Positions 20,928 to 33,600 of a stretch of DNA of 64,000 nucleotides are shown piece after piece. The DNA comes from Symbiodinium sp. CCMP2592 (Eukaryota; Sar; Dinophyceae; Suessiales; Symbiodiniaceae). The notes beneath the pieces are model-generated. The model was not told the DNA's origin, did no database searches, and saw nothing but the letters and a program-made list of their open reading frames with translations. The DNA lies in contig CAJNDT010006016.1 of assembly GCA_905221615.1 (NCBI GenBank), forward strand, positions 180,001 to 244,000, written 5' to 3'. Each line of letters begins with the position of its first letter. Position 1 is the first letter of the stretch. The position numbers and the translations under genes are program-made.

Positions 20928-21950
20928 CTGTGGTTGAACATAGCTGAAGCTTCTGGGACCGGAGGAGTAAGTGCAAGTAGCAGTACCATGCAACTGCCCT
21001 CCCTCTTAATCGCGGAATCACGACACTCAACTGTCTGAAAGTTCCGGCACGATTCCTCTCCGGGATGTTTCGAACTGTCGGGTGCAGAATGGCCTGCATC
21101 CGCAGACAGCTGTGCCTTCAGGCCCTCGCTAACGTTGCCTCGCTCCTTGCAGAGACTAGTTCAAGACAAGCCAGGGACCGACAGGAAAAAGAACGTGCCG
21201 TCGACGTAATGGCAGCCTCGTGGCCACCCATCCGGAATCCGAGCAAAAACGGATGCATCTGATGTACCCAATAGAAGTACAGCAAGATTTTACACTCTCT
21301 CACACTGCAGCAACAGAAACAGCAAGAGACAGGGAGGGAGGGGGGCATGACGACAAAGACGAGCAGAACGACACCGGAGGCGACGACGAGGACGACAAAC
21401 TGGGAGAAGGCAGCGGCAGCAGCAGAATGACGACGGACCATGCCTTAACGCTAAACTCAAAGCCTGTTAGCAGTGGTCCTGGGAAGCGGTTCCAGCAACT
21501 TCGATAGCCCTGGCCAAAGCAACGCCCACTGCCAGGCCTCGCCAGGTCGCATCTCTCATCTTCGAATTCCAACGCGAACCGCTGGTTTGCTTCTTGGAGT
21601 TTAGGGTTTGGGGTGCTTCTGCTTGGATGCTGGGGGCCACTCTACAGTGGCACAGCAGACATGCAAAAGTGAGCGAAGGGGGCACTCTGCCGTCGCAGAT
21701 CACCCATCACACAAATCCGATGGATATGGCCCGAACATAAACAAATCCTGAAACAAACACTTGGGAAGATTGGAAGAACAGACAAGTGAAGGAGACTGCC
21801 TCCTACAATCGCGAGCAGCGTTGGGATCGCAATAGGATTCTCCACCACCTCTCCGTCACCTCCTGGCTGGTTGGAGCAGTGCGACTTCAAGAATTCCCCG
21901 TGCACTGACGGCATTTTGGAGTGTACGTGTACTTGGTAGTGCCGCCTTGG
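20928..21950. other. Unassigned sequence, possible exon near 21.1-21.25 kb
   Basis: A minus-strand frame ending at 21118 reads MGGHEAAITSTARSFSCRSL but lacks clear borders. A telomere-like gtttagggtttggggt fragment lies at 21600-21615. Confidence 0.35.
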
Positions 21951-22006
21951 AATGCTTTGGGATGCTCGTGAAACTAGAGGCAATGGTAGCGATGATGATC
22001 ACGACG

Positions 22007-22255
22007 ACACCGAGGATGATGATGATGATGATGATGATGAAGACGACGATGATGATGATGACGGCCATGGGCTAGTGAAAATAAGGACTACTACTAATAC
22101 CGCTACTACTACTACTACCACCACTACCACTACCACCACCACCACCACCACCACCACCACTACGACTGCTACTGCTACTGCTGCTACTGCTACTGCTACC
22201 GGTACTGTTACTGCTACTGCTACTGCTACTACAACTACTGCTACTACTACCACTG

Positions 22256-22288
<33 letters not shown>

Positions 22289-22425
22289 CTGCTACTACTA
22301 CTACTACTACTACTCCTACTACTACTGCTGCTACTACTGCTGCTGCTACTGTTACTGCTACTCCTACTGTTACTGCTACTGCTACTGCTACGACGACTAC
22401 TATCACTACTACTGCAGCAGCAACA
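22007..22425. repeat. (GAT)n then (ACT/ACC)n compound microsatellite
   Basis: gat triplets to about 22070, then act/acc/gct triplets to about 22425. The long poly-Thr and poly-Val frames are artefacts. Confidence 0.95.
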
Positions 22426-22633
22426 GCGCCAACTACAACTACAAGAATATCTGAAACCACCAACCTACATGACAAGCTTTGCCAGAACCCCTCAAACCAC
22501 CAGCGACACCACCTACTGCAATAGGCCAGCCACACCACCAGGACTACTGCAAGAACTCTTTCTATCCACCTGAGCCTAAGCCCCAAGACCCTAAACCCTC
22601 CGAAAGTCGCGAGAACCCAAGAGCGTGTAATAT

Positions 22634-22722
22634 AGGGGCCTTAATAACTAGAATAGGGTTTTGGGGCCCAGTCTACTCCAGCTATGATCCCCCAGAATAG
22701 TTTCGGTAATTATTTAGGCCCT
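22634..22722. mobile_element. MITE-like element, family A, copy 2
   Basis: aggggccttaataactagaa ... ggtaattatttaggccct, with ggttttggggccca and the ccccca-gaatag core. It is directly followed by telomere-like aaaccctaaaccctcc. Confidence 0.85.
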
Positions 22723-23514
22723 AAACCCTAAACCCTCCTGAGATCGTGAGAGCCCCGATTGCAGTATTTGAGGCCCCTGCGAGCCACCATCGGCTCTCGG
22801 GCTTCCGTGGCACCCCCTGTCCACAATGCAGTAAAACTCTATGAAAAAAACTCTGCTGCTGCACATGTACAGACGGTCTGAGTGCATTCGCGGGGGGTTC
22901 AAGGTTGGTTCAGAGTTCCAAAACTTCTGAGGTCCCACTTTCTGGATCAAAGCTAGCCCCCGGTTCATGCTACCTGCGACCATGACCTATGCCTATACTG
23001 CCTGTCAGTCCACTTGCTGCTACCACAACACGGGAGTGTTTCTTTGTACTGCTGCGAACATGCATGGTTCCTGTCGGTTCCGGTTGCTATTAGTCCGTTC
23101 ACTACTAGTCATTGAGACGCAAAGAACAAGGAGAAGCGGTGAGAACAACAGCACAACTGTAGTAACAGTACCACAGGATACGAATACGAAGATTATTACG
23201 ACAATTAGCACGAAAGGCCTCACAAAAACGATAATGCTGCAATGCAACTGCAAAGGAATTGTGACATTACTAGTCAGAACGAACACCAGTTTCTCTCCGC
23301 CTGACACGAATCTGCCGTTGACAGGCGCCGAGCGGGGTGACAGCTGCGGCCTCCGTTCGAAAACCATCACTTGCGGGTTTTGGGGATTTAGGTTCTCTTG
23401 CGGTCCCGTCTCTGTCCACAGATTGGACGCCTGGTCGAGCTTGCTAGGTTGGCTTGTCTGATCGTCATGATGATACAGGGCCCAACCAGGCCAAGCAGCT
23501 TCACCGTGTATTGC
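22723..23514. other. Unassigned sequence
   Basis: No supported gene; overlapping 164-aa and 189-aa frames on opposite strands at 22967-23589 show no motif and no splice-like structure. Confidence 0.4.
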
Positions 23515-23615
23515 AGGGGCCTTAATACTTAGAATAAGGTTTTGGGGTGGTTCCTTATTCTGAGTCTGTACAGTATAATGTACCCCCAAACCCTAGTCTA
23601 ATTATTGAGGCCCCT
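23515..23615. mobile_element. MITE-like element, family A, copy 3
   Basis: aggggccttaatacttagaa to attattgaggcccct. The centre differs from other copies (ggtggttccttattctgag), giving a partly palindromic ccttattctgag/cttagaataagg pair. Confidence 0.85.
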
Positions 23616-23716
23616 GTACTAAGAGGAGCTCTGCCTGGAGACGGAGAGGAAATCCAGCTGTCTGTGCGCCAAGACCTCAGGAAGCTTCCAGGATGAAGCT
23701 CGGAGGAGATAAGAAA

Positions 23717-23810
23717 AGGGGCCTGAATGACTAGAATAGGGGTTTGCGGGATATTCTAGTATAATTAGAATAATTAGCCCCTAAAAATAGTCTTGGTACT
23801 TAAGGCCCCT
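23717..23810. mobile_element. MITE-like element, family A, copy 4
   Basis: aggggcctgaatgactagaa ... tacttaaggcccct, with an AT-rich centre (ttctagtataattagaataa). Only about 100 bp from copy 3. Confidence 0.85.
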
Positions 23811-24344
23811 ATGTTATCCTCTTCTCCACTGCAGGTGCACGCTTCGTTTCACTGCATTGTCTTTCTCCTGTAATTTAACCACTTCACCCACACACTAAAA
23901 CTCAGGCCGTTCTTGGTCACTTGGCGGTTGGTTCCTGGGGTGTGGAGAGAATCCTAAAGGTAACAAAAAATCCTGGTAATCGATGGGAGATGTCGGAATT
24001 TCTGGGTTTCGTGATGTGTTTAATTTGAATAAAGCGAAAACATATGAAAAGAAATGTAATGCGTCTTTTCACTTCCGCATCTTAGCGCTAGTCCTTTGGG
24101 TGCCACGCCAGGAGGGTGGAGGCCAACAAGAGGAGGCACCCTCCATGCCGGCGACCTCCAGAGTGTTGCGCGGAAGTTCGGCTTCAAACTTTAGGGCTTC
24201 GATGAATGGTGGATCTGGGGTTCAAGATGCAGGGCTGAGACTAAGCGTCCACAAAACTCGACAAGCAGATACATGCACCCGGAACAAATCTCGGAATCCA
24301 AATTAATAAAGCAGAACCTCAGATGGCTTGTCCCGGGGACCACA

Positions 24345-24626
24345 TCAGAATAAACCTTCCAAATACAACACAGACTTCGAGGTGAAGTGGCCTTGCCATG
24401 AGGCCGCCATACTGCCCTGGCACGGGGTCAAGGCGGGGCGAGAAAGACTGCCGATGCTCTCCCCCAAGCAGACATCTGCGTGGCTTGAGGTGGAGCTCCC
24501 CCTCGAAACCCATCTTTTGGCAAGATCGTCGTCTACCGAAGATCCAAGCACCACGAGATCTGCGAGCTGTACCGAAGCAGGAGGCTTGGTTCCAGTATCA
24601 TGAAACTGGACGTGCAGCAATGGCAT
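24345..24626 (-). CDS. Hypothetical 93-aa protein or exon
   Basis: ATG-started frame: MPLLHVQFHDTGTKPPASVQ, then LADLVVLGSSVDDDLAKRWV and a Ser-rich tail. The first half is protein-like, the second half less so, hinting at an exon ending inside. Not recognised. Confidence 0.35.
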   Translation of the reverse strand: MPLLHVQFHDTGTKPPASVQLADLVVLGSSVDDDLAKRWVSRGSSTSSHADVCLGESIGSLSRPALTPCQGSMAASWQGHFTSKSVLYLEGLF

Positions 24627-24654
24627 CTAGAACTCCCTGTCTGAAATTGCAACC

Positions 24655-24745
24655 ATGTCCATCTCCGTCATCGTTGTCGGTATCGCCTCCGTCATCATTA
24701 TCAGCATCATCATCACCACCGTCATCATCGTCATGCTGCCATGTT
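24655..24745. repeat. (ATC)-rich degenerate microsatellite
   Basis: gtcatcattatcagcatcatcatcacc-type triplets; explains the Ile/Ser-rich frames. Confidence 0.8.
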
Positions 24746-24907
24746 GTTGCATGCTGTGCAGAATATGTTCTCTGCTCCGAGGCCTTCTAGAAGCGCTTTC
24801 TGCGGGGCCGCCCACCACGTCAACGCTTTGGCTTCTCAGCCCAGGGCTGCAGCACGGAGTAGCCGGGGGCAAGTCAGTTCTCGAGCTTACACCTTCTGCG
24901 CGAGGCC

Positions 24908-26270
24908 TTGGGGCTTTCGATTGAAGAAGCGCATGCTCACAGTCTCAAGTCTCTCGATACTACCGCCGCTACTCAAGAACCTACTCCTGGCAACCACTCA
25001 CACCACTGCACCATCGTAGCTCTCCGATTTTGCGGCGCTCACTCGAAACGTGTCAGTCTTGCAGACCAACGAGCAACGAACAGTTTCGGACTGCGGAACA
25101 CGGGCCTTTTCCATAACCTCATCGTTGAAAGGTATGAAGACATTGAACCGATTGTATATCAGTCTAGTGCCAGTTCTGATCATGCATAGTTGCAACCGTT
25201 GGCGGCAGCGTGTAGGCCTCTGACGTGCTCAGAAGGACTGTTGACAACGAACATGCGATGGTGAAGGTCATTGAGGGGGACACCTCCTAAAGCCCGACAT
25301 GACCACATGATCCCGAGACCCCAAGTAAGCCTCTGATCCCCGAACCCTAAACCACCTAAACCCCCTCACCTTAAGTTATACCTTTCTAAAAAGCCCTTAG
25401 CCTCTTGGCCCTCCAGAGTTCCACAGCCGACTCCGGGTCTCTCCCTGGGAGAGCTCCAGGCATTAACGGTTTCCACGGGGCTTCAAAGCCTTCGGAAAGA
25501 CGCCCCCTGTTAAGTCTTTTGGCAGTATATGGTTAATAGGGTTTAAGAGAAAGATAGGGTGTGATATAGTGGCATGGTCATGTAGAGCTTTGTAACGTAG
25601 TCCACGTTCTTGGCGTCTGAATCCATCCACGTTGGGGCCAATTGTCCCGTGGAGGTGTGTTGATTTCTTCTATTTGATGTCCCCTCCTTCTCGCAACTAG
25701 GCTTTGCCAGTTGCCATTGCCAAAGGATACAGGTCGCCATCCTTGGCCACTCTTCGGGCGGCTGGGCTCATTGGGGGAGCTTCTCTAAATCGCTCTATGC
25801 CTATCGCAGTTTACGGCTGGACCATGCTGGGGATCTCGGGAACGGGTTGAACCTTGCATCCTTTTGAGGTCCTCTTGACCCTTGCGGCTCTTGGGGCAGC
25901 TCTTCGAGCGTCCAAGCCGAAAGGCTCTAACACGTGAAACGCCGGCGGAGCGGCCCACGGGAAGGCTGGAATGTGAGGATTGCTTACAGTAGGGAAGGAT
26001 CATAGTCGTGGTCGTCATCATCATCACCATTACAGTACATCGAGTATGCATCATCAACAACAACAACAAAGTGGCTTGATTCCTGGCTTTCGAATGGAAG
26101 CATCGCACAAAACAGGCTCGTTCGGCAGGTATTGTCTACGGTGTATGAGTCCGGGGTCCACGATCTTGGCTCCATGGCAACTCCTAACGCATCAGCCTTA
26201 GTTGCTAGCATTACAATTGCTCTTGCTATGACAAGTTCTAGCACTAATGAGTGCGATTAAACTATGACAG
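24908..26270. other. Unassigned sequence with a telomere-like tract
   Basis: aaccctaaaccacctaaacccc at about 25343-25370 is telomere-like. Otherwise only short frames, with a minor (CAT)n near 26015-26060. Confidence 0.45.
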
Positions 26271-26289
26271 TAGCCGGACGCAGGTGCAG

Positions 26290-26503
26290 CGGCAGCAGTA
26301 GCAGTAGTAGCAGCAGTAGTTGTTGTTGTCTACTACAACTATTACTATTACTACTACTGCTACTACTACTGGTGCTACTCCTGCTGCTACTACTACTACT
26401 ACTACTCCTCCTACTCCTGCTCCTACTCCTGCTCCTACTCCTACTCCAACTCCGAGTCCTACTCCTGCGCCTACTCCTACTGCGACTACTACTGCTACTG
26501 CTG

Positions 26504-26577
<74 letters not shown>

Positions 26578-26740
26578 GCTACTGCTGCTGCTACTGCTGC
26601 TACTGCTGCTACTGCTGTTACTGCTGCTGCTACTGCTTCTGCTACTGCCAGCTACTGCCAGCCACTGCTACTGCTACTGCCACTGCCACTGCTACTTGTG
26701 CTACTACTAATGCTAGTACTGCTACTGCTAGTACCTGTCG

Positions 26741-26801
<61 letters not shown>

Positions 26802-27140
26802 TACTACTACTACAACTACTACTACTACTACTACTACTGCAACTACACTACTGCTACTACTGCTACTGCTTCTACTACCACAACTGCTACTCCTAGTACT
26901 AGCACTAGTACTAGTACTAGTACTAGTACTAGTACTAGTACGAGTACAAGTACAAGTACTACTACTACTACTACTACTACAACTACTACTACTACTACTA
27001 CTACTACTGCTACTACACTACTGCTACTACTGCTACTGCTTCTACTACCACAACTGCTACTCCTAGTACTAGTACTAGTACTAGTACTAGTACTAGTACA
27101 AGTACAAGTACTACTACTACTACTACTGCTACTACTACTA

Positions 27141-27174
<34 letters not shown>

Positions 27175-27228
27175 GCTACTACAACTACTACTACTACTAC
27201 TACTCCTACTCCTACTCCTACTCCTACT

Positions 27229-27261
<33 letters not shown>

Positions 27262-27470
27262 ACGACTACGACTACGACTACTACTACTACTACTACTACT
27301 GCTAATACTGCTACTGCTACTGCTACCACTGCTACTACTACTACTACTACTCCTACTACTACTACTACTACCACCACTACCACTACTGTTAACCGTACTA
27401 CTACTAAGACTACCATTACTACTGCTCCTACTACTTCTTCTACTACTACGACAACTACGACGTAGCATGA
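26290..27470. repeat. 1.2-kb (ACT)n compound microsatellite
   Basis: act triplets with gct, cct, acg and ctagta variants throughout. A segment starting near 26841 (ctacactactgctactactg, later ctagtactagtactag) is repeated about 170 bp further on, near 27011. The poly-Thr, poly-Leu, poly-Ser and poly-Val frames on both strands are artefacts. Confidence 0.97.
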
Positions 27471-27564
27471 CTACTATTGCTACGGTGACGACGACCACTA
27501 CCATTCCCAACCACTGCTACTGTTACTAGTGTCACTTTCAACACGACTCGTTTCCCTTGGCTAC

Positions 27565-27566
27565 TA

Positions 27567-27647
<81 letters not shown>

Positions 27648-27650
27648 TAC
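27565..27650. repeat. (ACT)n microsatellite
   Basis: Near-pure act run, separated from the previous block by about 95 bp of unique sequence. Confidence 0.97.
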
Positions 27651-30200
27651 TCGTTACTCTTGGTAATCTCCACTCCAAGTCTCATCCCCAAGATTCCTTG
27701 GCCCTCCCTTCAAGAGCAGATCGATCACGCGGCCTGCTTCCCACCATTAACCTGCAGAAGGTTTCTGTGAGTGCACGGTAACAGAGGCTGGCGCTGGACA
27801 AATGACAGTGCTGCAGCTATGATGAGGGCAGGGCCGAACAAGCGAAGCATGACCATAGCAAAACTACTCGAAGCTTGTGTTCTTGTTGCGAGTACCGTAG
27901 CTCGCCAACCAGCCAGTCTCTCTGTCAGGAATCTTGTGCAGGCTTAACTCCGCTGCTGCTCCAAGTTGTGTAAAAGCTCGGAACGAGGATAAAGCTTCAA
28001 GGCCTTGCACAAGTCCTAAACCCTAGAACCCTTAAACCTGAGCCTCAAAACTCTTAAATCCATATCTGTTGAGCAGCCTTATTTCTGGATCTTGCCAGAT
28101 GCACTTACGATCCCTTCACAGCTTCCACAGAATGAAGGCTTATAAATACACCCCCAAAACCTCTTTCGCATTATTCAGGCCCAGAAAGTAGTGTCATGTA
28201 ATATCGGGGCCTGAATAGTTCAAATAGGGTTTTGGGGCCCATTATACTATAACATTATGATGAGGCACCCCCAAAAATGCGCACCTCGGCTCGGCAGTTG
28301 TTGATGTCTAACGAGCCGTTCTCCTGGCCATCATTGGAACTGCTTTTGCTGACTTTACGGCTGCAAACTTCGCTGTGCCTCGCACAGTTATTCTCCTTAC
28401 AACTATGCCCATGCCACCCTCATGTTGTGAAGGAATGACCGTTGCACTCATGATGATGATGATGATGCTATGCATACGACCGCGTACGACCATGCGGCTG
28501 GCAGTACCAAAAGTGCAGGGTTAGCGTCGTCATCGTCCGAGCAGTCGTGCCGAGCGGCATCGGCAGCGATGGTGACAAGTCGCAGACGAGGTGGACAGAT
28601 CAATTCAATTGCGCGCTCACGGCCGGCAGACCCATTGGACAGATTCAATCCCTTCTGAGATTCTGCTCAAAAAACCGATCCTCCGCAAGTGAGCAACGGC
28701 AAGAAGCCGGTGCACTGCCGTCACAATGCTCTCTCTATGCGCTGTCGGGGCTCTCATCTCAAGTTACTCTGACAAGGGGTAGCAGCAGGAGGCCCGGAAC
28801 TCGTGGCCGCTCGGTTGCTGTTGCTCTTGCCGTGACTATCGAGTCACTGCCGATAGCAGCTGTTGTGCAGCTTGTGCTGCCGATGGTAGGGGTTGGATTG
28901 ATGTCAAACGGACGGAATATCATGGAAGTCTAAATCGGAACGTAGCCGAGCCAGCCTGAGTCTTCCCGTTCTCCGAGGAGGAGGAGGAGCTTCCCCTGTG
29001 CCTAAGCGTCGCGGACGGACAAAAGCCGAATCACAGTCACAGCTTCGCAAGATAGTCGTGTGTTTTCACACACGGGCTCACATGCTCGTCCTACACGCCC
29101 ACACATGCAATCAAGCTGGTAGGCCCGACCCTAGACCCTAAACCTTAACATCCTGAACGCTGAAACCCAAACCCCACCCACCCTCTGAAAACAAGGAAAA
29201 CACACACCCAAACCCCTACTCCTTAGCCACGCCTCTCGAATCGAAAGCCTCCAAAAACCGCGTACAGAAGACAGCACCCGGTTGCCTCCCGGAAGAACCA
29301 TTGAAGTCCTGGGGGCGGCGTATATTATGGCATATTATGCTAAGTTGGTAACACTTTCGAGTTTTTCCATAGCATCATGTCTGGACAATAGTAGGTAAAA
29401 AATACATCGTTTTCTTTCATTTCGAGGATCTCGATTCTTGGAAGACACAAGGAAAAAGGAATTGCGGTTTGCTGTCTAGCGGCTCGGGGGTTTAGGGTTT
29501 AAGGCTTCTGTTAGGGTTTAGAACTTTGGGCTTAAGTTTGGGGCTCTAGAGGTCTCGGCGCTTACGGCCTTGAAAATCTTCGGGGCTTTGGGTTCTTGTG
29601 TTTCTTTAGCTTTGCAATTGGAGTTTCGAGTTTAGGAGTTCACGACTCTTCTCGGCTGCTGACCGTTGACCTGAATGTTCTATGCTCTGCATACTTTTGC
29701 ATACACGGTATTGGGTGTATGTGTTCACCTCTCACGTATTTGTATGTGTGTGTGTGTGCATGAATATATATACACACATATATATATATATGTATATATA
29801 TATATGTGTGTGTGTACATGTGTATATGTACCCCACACACACACATACATGAAGGCATAGACATATATATATATATATATATATGCGTGTATGTATGCAT
29901 GTATGTTTGTATGTATGCGCATACTAGATGTGGATACCATACAGACGTATGCATATATGTAGAGAGGGAGAGAGACTTTTTATTCATCAGGAAACACGTC
30001 TTCATTGTGTGTATGTACGCACAGGTACCTTCATGTTGTTCCGTCCTCGGGCATGTGTCCAGTTGACAGATCAGAATGGTTTGCTACGACCCTGGCGGTC
30101 ATCACAACGGCTCGGTCGAGCCTCCCACGACATCCGCTCACCAATACAGAGGTATGAATGATTAGTACCGATTTTTCCTGAGAGTCTCGATCTTTCTACT
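27651..30200. other. Mostly noncoding, telomere-like tracts and AT/GT repeats
   Basis: Telomere-like aaccctagaaccc at 28017-28035, 29130-29230 and gggtttagggttt at 29488-29530. A dense TATATG/TGTGTG microsatellite lies at 29740-29935 and a short (ATG)n at 28449-28470. A plus-strand frame at 28547-28933 ends with a hydrophobic stretch (AVALAVTIESLPIAAVVQLV) but has no other support. Confidence 0.5.
28205..28277. mobile_element. MITE-like element, family A, truncated copy 5
   Basis: cggggcctgaatagttcaaa, ggttttggggccca and gcacccccaaaaatg are present; the right terminal repeat is missing. Confidence 0.7.
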
Positions 30201-30238
30201 GTAAAATACCCCAAAAGCCTACTGTTATTGAGGCCCGT
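30201..30238. mobile_element. MITE-like element, family A, right-end fragment
   Basis: aaaataccccaaaagcc followed by attgaggcccgt, matching the right half of the family. It abuts the stop codon of the frameshifted gene at 30242-30630. Confidence 0.65.
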
Positions 30239-30241
30239 GTA

Positions 30242-30630
30242 CTAAGACTGTGCGCTCGAGGTCGGCGGAAGCTGAGGCATCGACCATGTAACCATTAGTT
30301 CGCAAGAGTAAGACCTCGGTCGGCGTGATGCAAAGCAGCGCCGAGTTCAGCCGCACGTGGAAGTGATCTGAGAGCTCATGTTCCAACTTAGCCCGCGGCG
30401 CTCAAGGCCTCTTTCTCCTCCGCTTCGGTGATCCGCAACCGAAAGTCCTTATGGCCAGCAGCTGTCGATGAACTGTTTTGCGGCCCCGAAAGCACTATGC
30501 TACTGAACCTGAGCTGGGCACTCGCATCTTGAATATGCGATAGAGGGCCGCGTCAAGAACCTCAGAAGCTGAGTAGCAGACCACAAGGAGGCACTGGTCT
30601 GCCGGCAAGGCGAAAGTAGATAAGACGAAA
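30242..30630 (-). pseudogene. Protein-coding remnant broken by two frameshifts
   Basis: Three consecutive minus-strand segments in three frames look like one protein. Segment 1 (about 30630-30530): FVLSTFALPADQCLLVVCYS, ASEVLDAALYRI. Segment 2 (about 30530-30395): QDASAQLRFSSIVLSGPQNS, GHKDFRLRITEAEEKEALSA. Segment 3 (about 30395-30242): AKLEHELSDHFHVRLNSALL, ITPTEVLLLRTNGYMVDASA, ending TVL and TAG at 30242-30244. The frame changes fall near 30530 and 30395 with no room for an intron. Not recognised. It is either a decayed gene or a sequencing artefact. Confidence 0.6.
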
Positions 30631-30691
30631 CAGGAGGTGAGACGAGTATTGCGATTGTTGGTGGATTTGCCAAGACTATTGCCATCAGTGC

Positions 30692-33600
30692 TTAAATGCT
30701 ATACGGTTCTCGTGTTCTTCGAAGTTGACTTCGAACTGTTAGCATCGCTGCTATTAGCATGATGTTCACCGTATACCAGTTCCTGGTGTTGGTGCTGTTA
30801 TTGCTGTTATTCTCGTTGCGAGTGTTACGCGTATCGTTGCGGCTGTGACACATGCCTCTATGAATATTGGAGATATGACGACTGTGACGCAAGTATCGCT
30901 AACGTTGCTCCTATTCCTATGAGTAGCAAATACTTGGCCATGCTTGTTGCTCGCTTGGCAATTGGCATGTTAGTGGTACATTCCGCCGTGTTGTGGTCGC
31001 ACCTAACCGCTATCATTGTCTGTCATAAGTAATTCTGTTGCTCTTGCTGGTGACTTGGTGACTTTTTTAGTTGCTCATGCTGCAGAGGTCATGGCTTTTG
31101 CCTTTGTGCTATCCGTTCTTGTTGGTGTTGCAAATTGCCTGCTGCAGTGCGCCTGATGTGCCGGTGATGCTTTGACATGTTGCACGAAGTCAGAGAAACA
31201 GTCGAACCCTCCCATGCTGCTCTGCCGACGACAGCAAGAACAACAACAACGTGCTCCGTAGCAAAATTCGGCAAGAACCCGGGAACCAAGTGTGGAGAGC
31301 GATGTTGAGAGTAGCAAGTACCATTATACAGAAGGACGGTCACCATAATATGTATCTCAAGAGCCATGTCTCCAGTCCCTCTGAGGTGGTGACTTTTAGA
31401 TTGCAATACTTTTTGAAGATGTGCTGCTGCCAAACCCTGCCAGCATTTGACATTGAAGGCAGAGGGCGCAGTAACCCTTCGCCCTCTCGGAGGTGTGTGC
31501 CCCAAATGCCATGGATCGGGTAACAACAGCTTGGTAGACCACTCTGTCCTCTGAAACTGCCCTTATCACATCTCTGCGCTCCTTAAGGGGCAGGTCTCGT
31601 CCAGAAGGAAGGAGTGCGCCAGGTAGATCAAGAGAACGCACACATGGGCGGCCTTCACGTGTGGACGATCATATGCCCAGTGACGATGGTAATTGTACTG
31701 ATGAAGACCCTCGTCATCGTGGTGAGATTCATCGGCCAAATCAAACTCGTCATCATCACCATCACCATCATCTTCTTCTTCTACATGAACGCGACTCAAT
31801 TATGTCCTATGCACACAACTAATGTATGCGCATAGCATGAAATGCCTGCGAAAGCTGCTGGGCCAGAAGGGCCTGTCCTTATCGCAAACCTGCTGATTTC
31901 CGGCAAGGGTTCATCGTTGACAGGCTGATTTGCACCCCTTCCGGCTCAAGAACCGCAGAACAGAAAACGAGGGTTTCGAGTCTGCGCGAGTACGTCTTCA
32001 GAGAAGTCTAGGATTGATATGGATGAGTATGAGGATGATGATGGTGATGCTGATGATGATGACGATGACGGTGACAACAAGTATTGCCTTGGAGCAGGTT
32101 ACGACCTTTGGCCATCTGACAAGTGACGCCTGTCTCTTACGCCTCGCGATGGCACTGGTTGTACGCGTTTGTCATCACTGTCATCACGACTACTGTCACC
32201 ATAGCTAGAGCGACATGTGTGATCTGCAACTGACAACCGCCAATTTCTGGCTGCTTCGTGGGTAGTTGCGCAAAGGCTAAAGCAAAGTATGCAACTGGAC
32301 ACATCACTACACGGCTCAAGGTTTAGGGACCCTAACACCCCCAAGCCCTGAACCCACACATCGAAGAGGCAAGCTCCACCTCGTAGTCACTCATCGTCCG
32401 GCCTATGTTGTCGAATGCACCTCAGGTCACGCAGAATGAAATCGTTCGACACTAGCACAGGCTTGCGTAATTGAGTCTCGCGACCCAGCTCTGTCAAGCA
32501 CGTCTTTTGCAGGCTGGCGTGCACTATCAGAACAAACATGCTGGTTTCAAATCTCGCATGTGCAGAGATGACCGGGCATGACTGGGAGAAGTCGACCAGT
32601 CATGCCCAGAGTCCTAATCTAACCTCACGACAGCCGGCAGGCTTTCTGCCGCTGTCTCTGACGGCACCCTGCAACTGGTGCCCCCCCTGAAATGGCAGTC
32701 ATTACAGAGAATCGAACCATGCCAAGCCTCTCTTTGGTTTGAACTCGTGAAGATCAACAACCCTCATGACCGTTAGCATCATCACTACACAGGATGGCAA
32801 CAGAAACTAAACCAAAGAACAACATCGACAAGAACAACAGCCACACCAACAGATATCGTCGTGATACTGGTACGTTTGATTCTGATGGTCATGCTCAATA
32901 CGTAGAAGAAGATGATGATGGTGATGATATAGCTGGTTGCGATGATGCTGATGCTCAGGCTCATGCTAATGCTCATGCTGATGCTGATGCTAATGGCCAT
33001 GCTGATGGCGATGCTGATGATGATGCTGATGATGCTGGTGATGATGATGCTAATGATGATGCTAGCGATGCTGATGGTAGCAGTAGCTAGAGGCAGGATC
33101 GCGATGCAACAACACTTTCGCGAACATGTATAACACGCCGCAACACCATAATCAGTAGCGGTAGCGCAATAGCTGCACAAACAATTACAAGAATACCAAA
33201 GATACTAGGAAAATTCACGGTAGCACCCAGTATCGAAATGATAGTAAGAATCAACACTAACCAAGACTAAACGTGACTCTAAAACATGCTGGTGATGAAG
33301 CTCATGATCGTAAGCACTCTCGTAGCCATGATGACAACCACAGCAGTGATGATAGAAGCACCTGTCAATGACGAACGAAAGGCTCAGAACCGCAAATATC
33401 TGCCAAGCAATCATGTAGCTATGTCGACTGCAGCGAAAGGATGAGAACACCAATTGGACTAAAGTAAAACTGAAGACCGGAAACAATGACAACAGCAATA
33501 ACCTAGAGAGATAGAGATGCAGCAAGTAGAGTTGTTTTCGCGTCGTCGTAGCAGCAAGCGTCCTCACTGGGAGTCCTAACTGCCACCGCAGCAATACCAG

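Noticed and set aside
22000-27700. Poly-Thr, poly-Leu, poly-Val and poly-Ser frames
   Set aside because: Triplet microsatellites are open in most frames; no unique sequence supports a gene.
32305-32325. Possible dinoflagellate spliced-leader relic (ggctcaag)
   Set aside because: Only eight bases of the leader's 3' end match; such a match is expected by chance in 64 kb.
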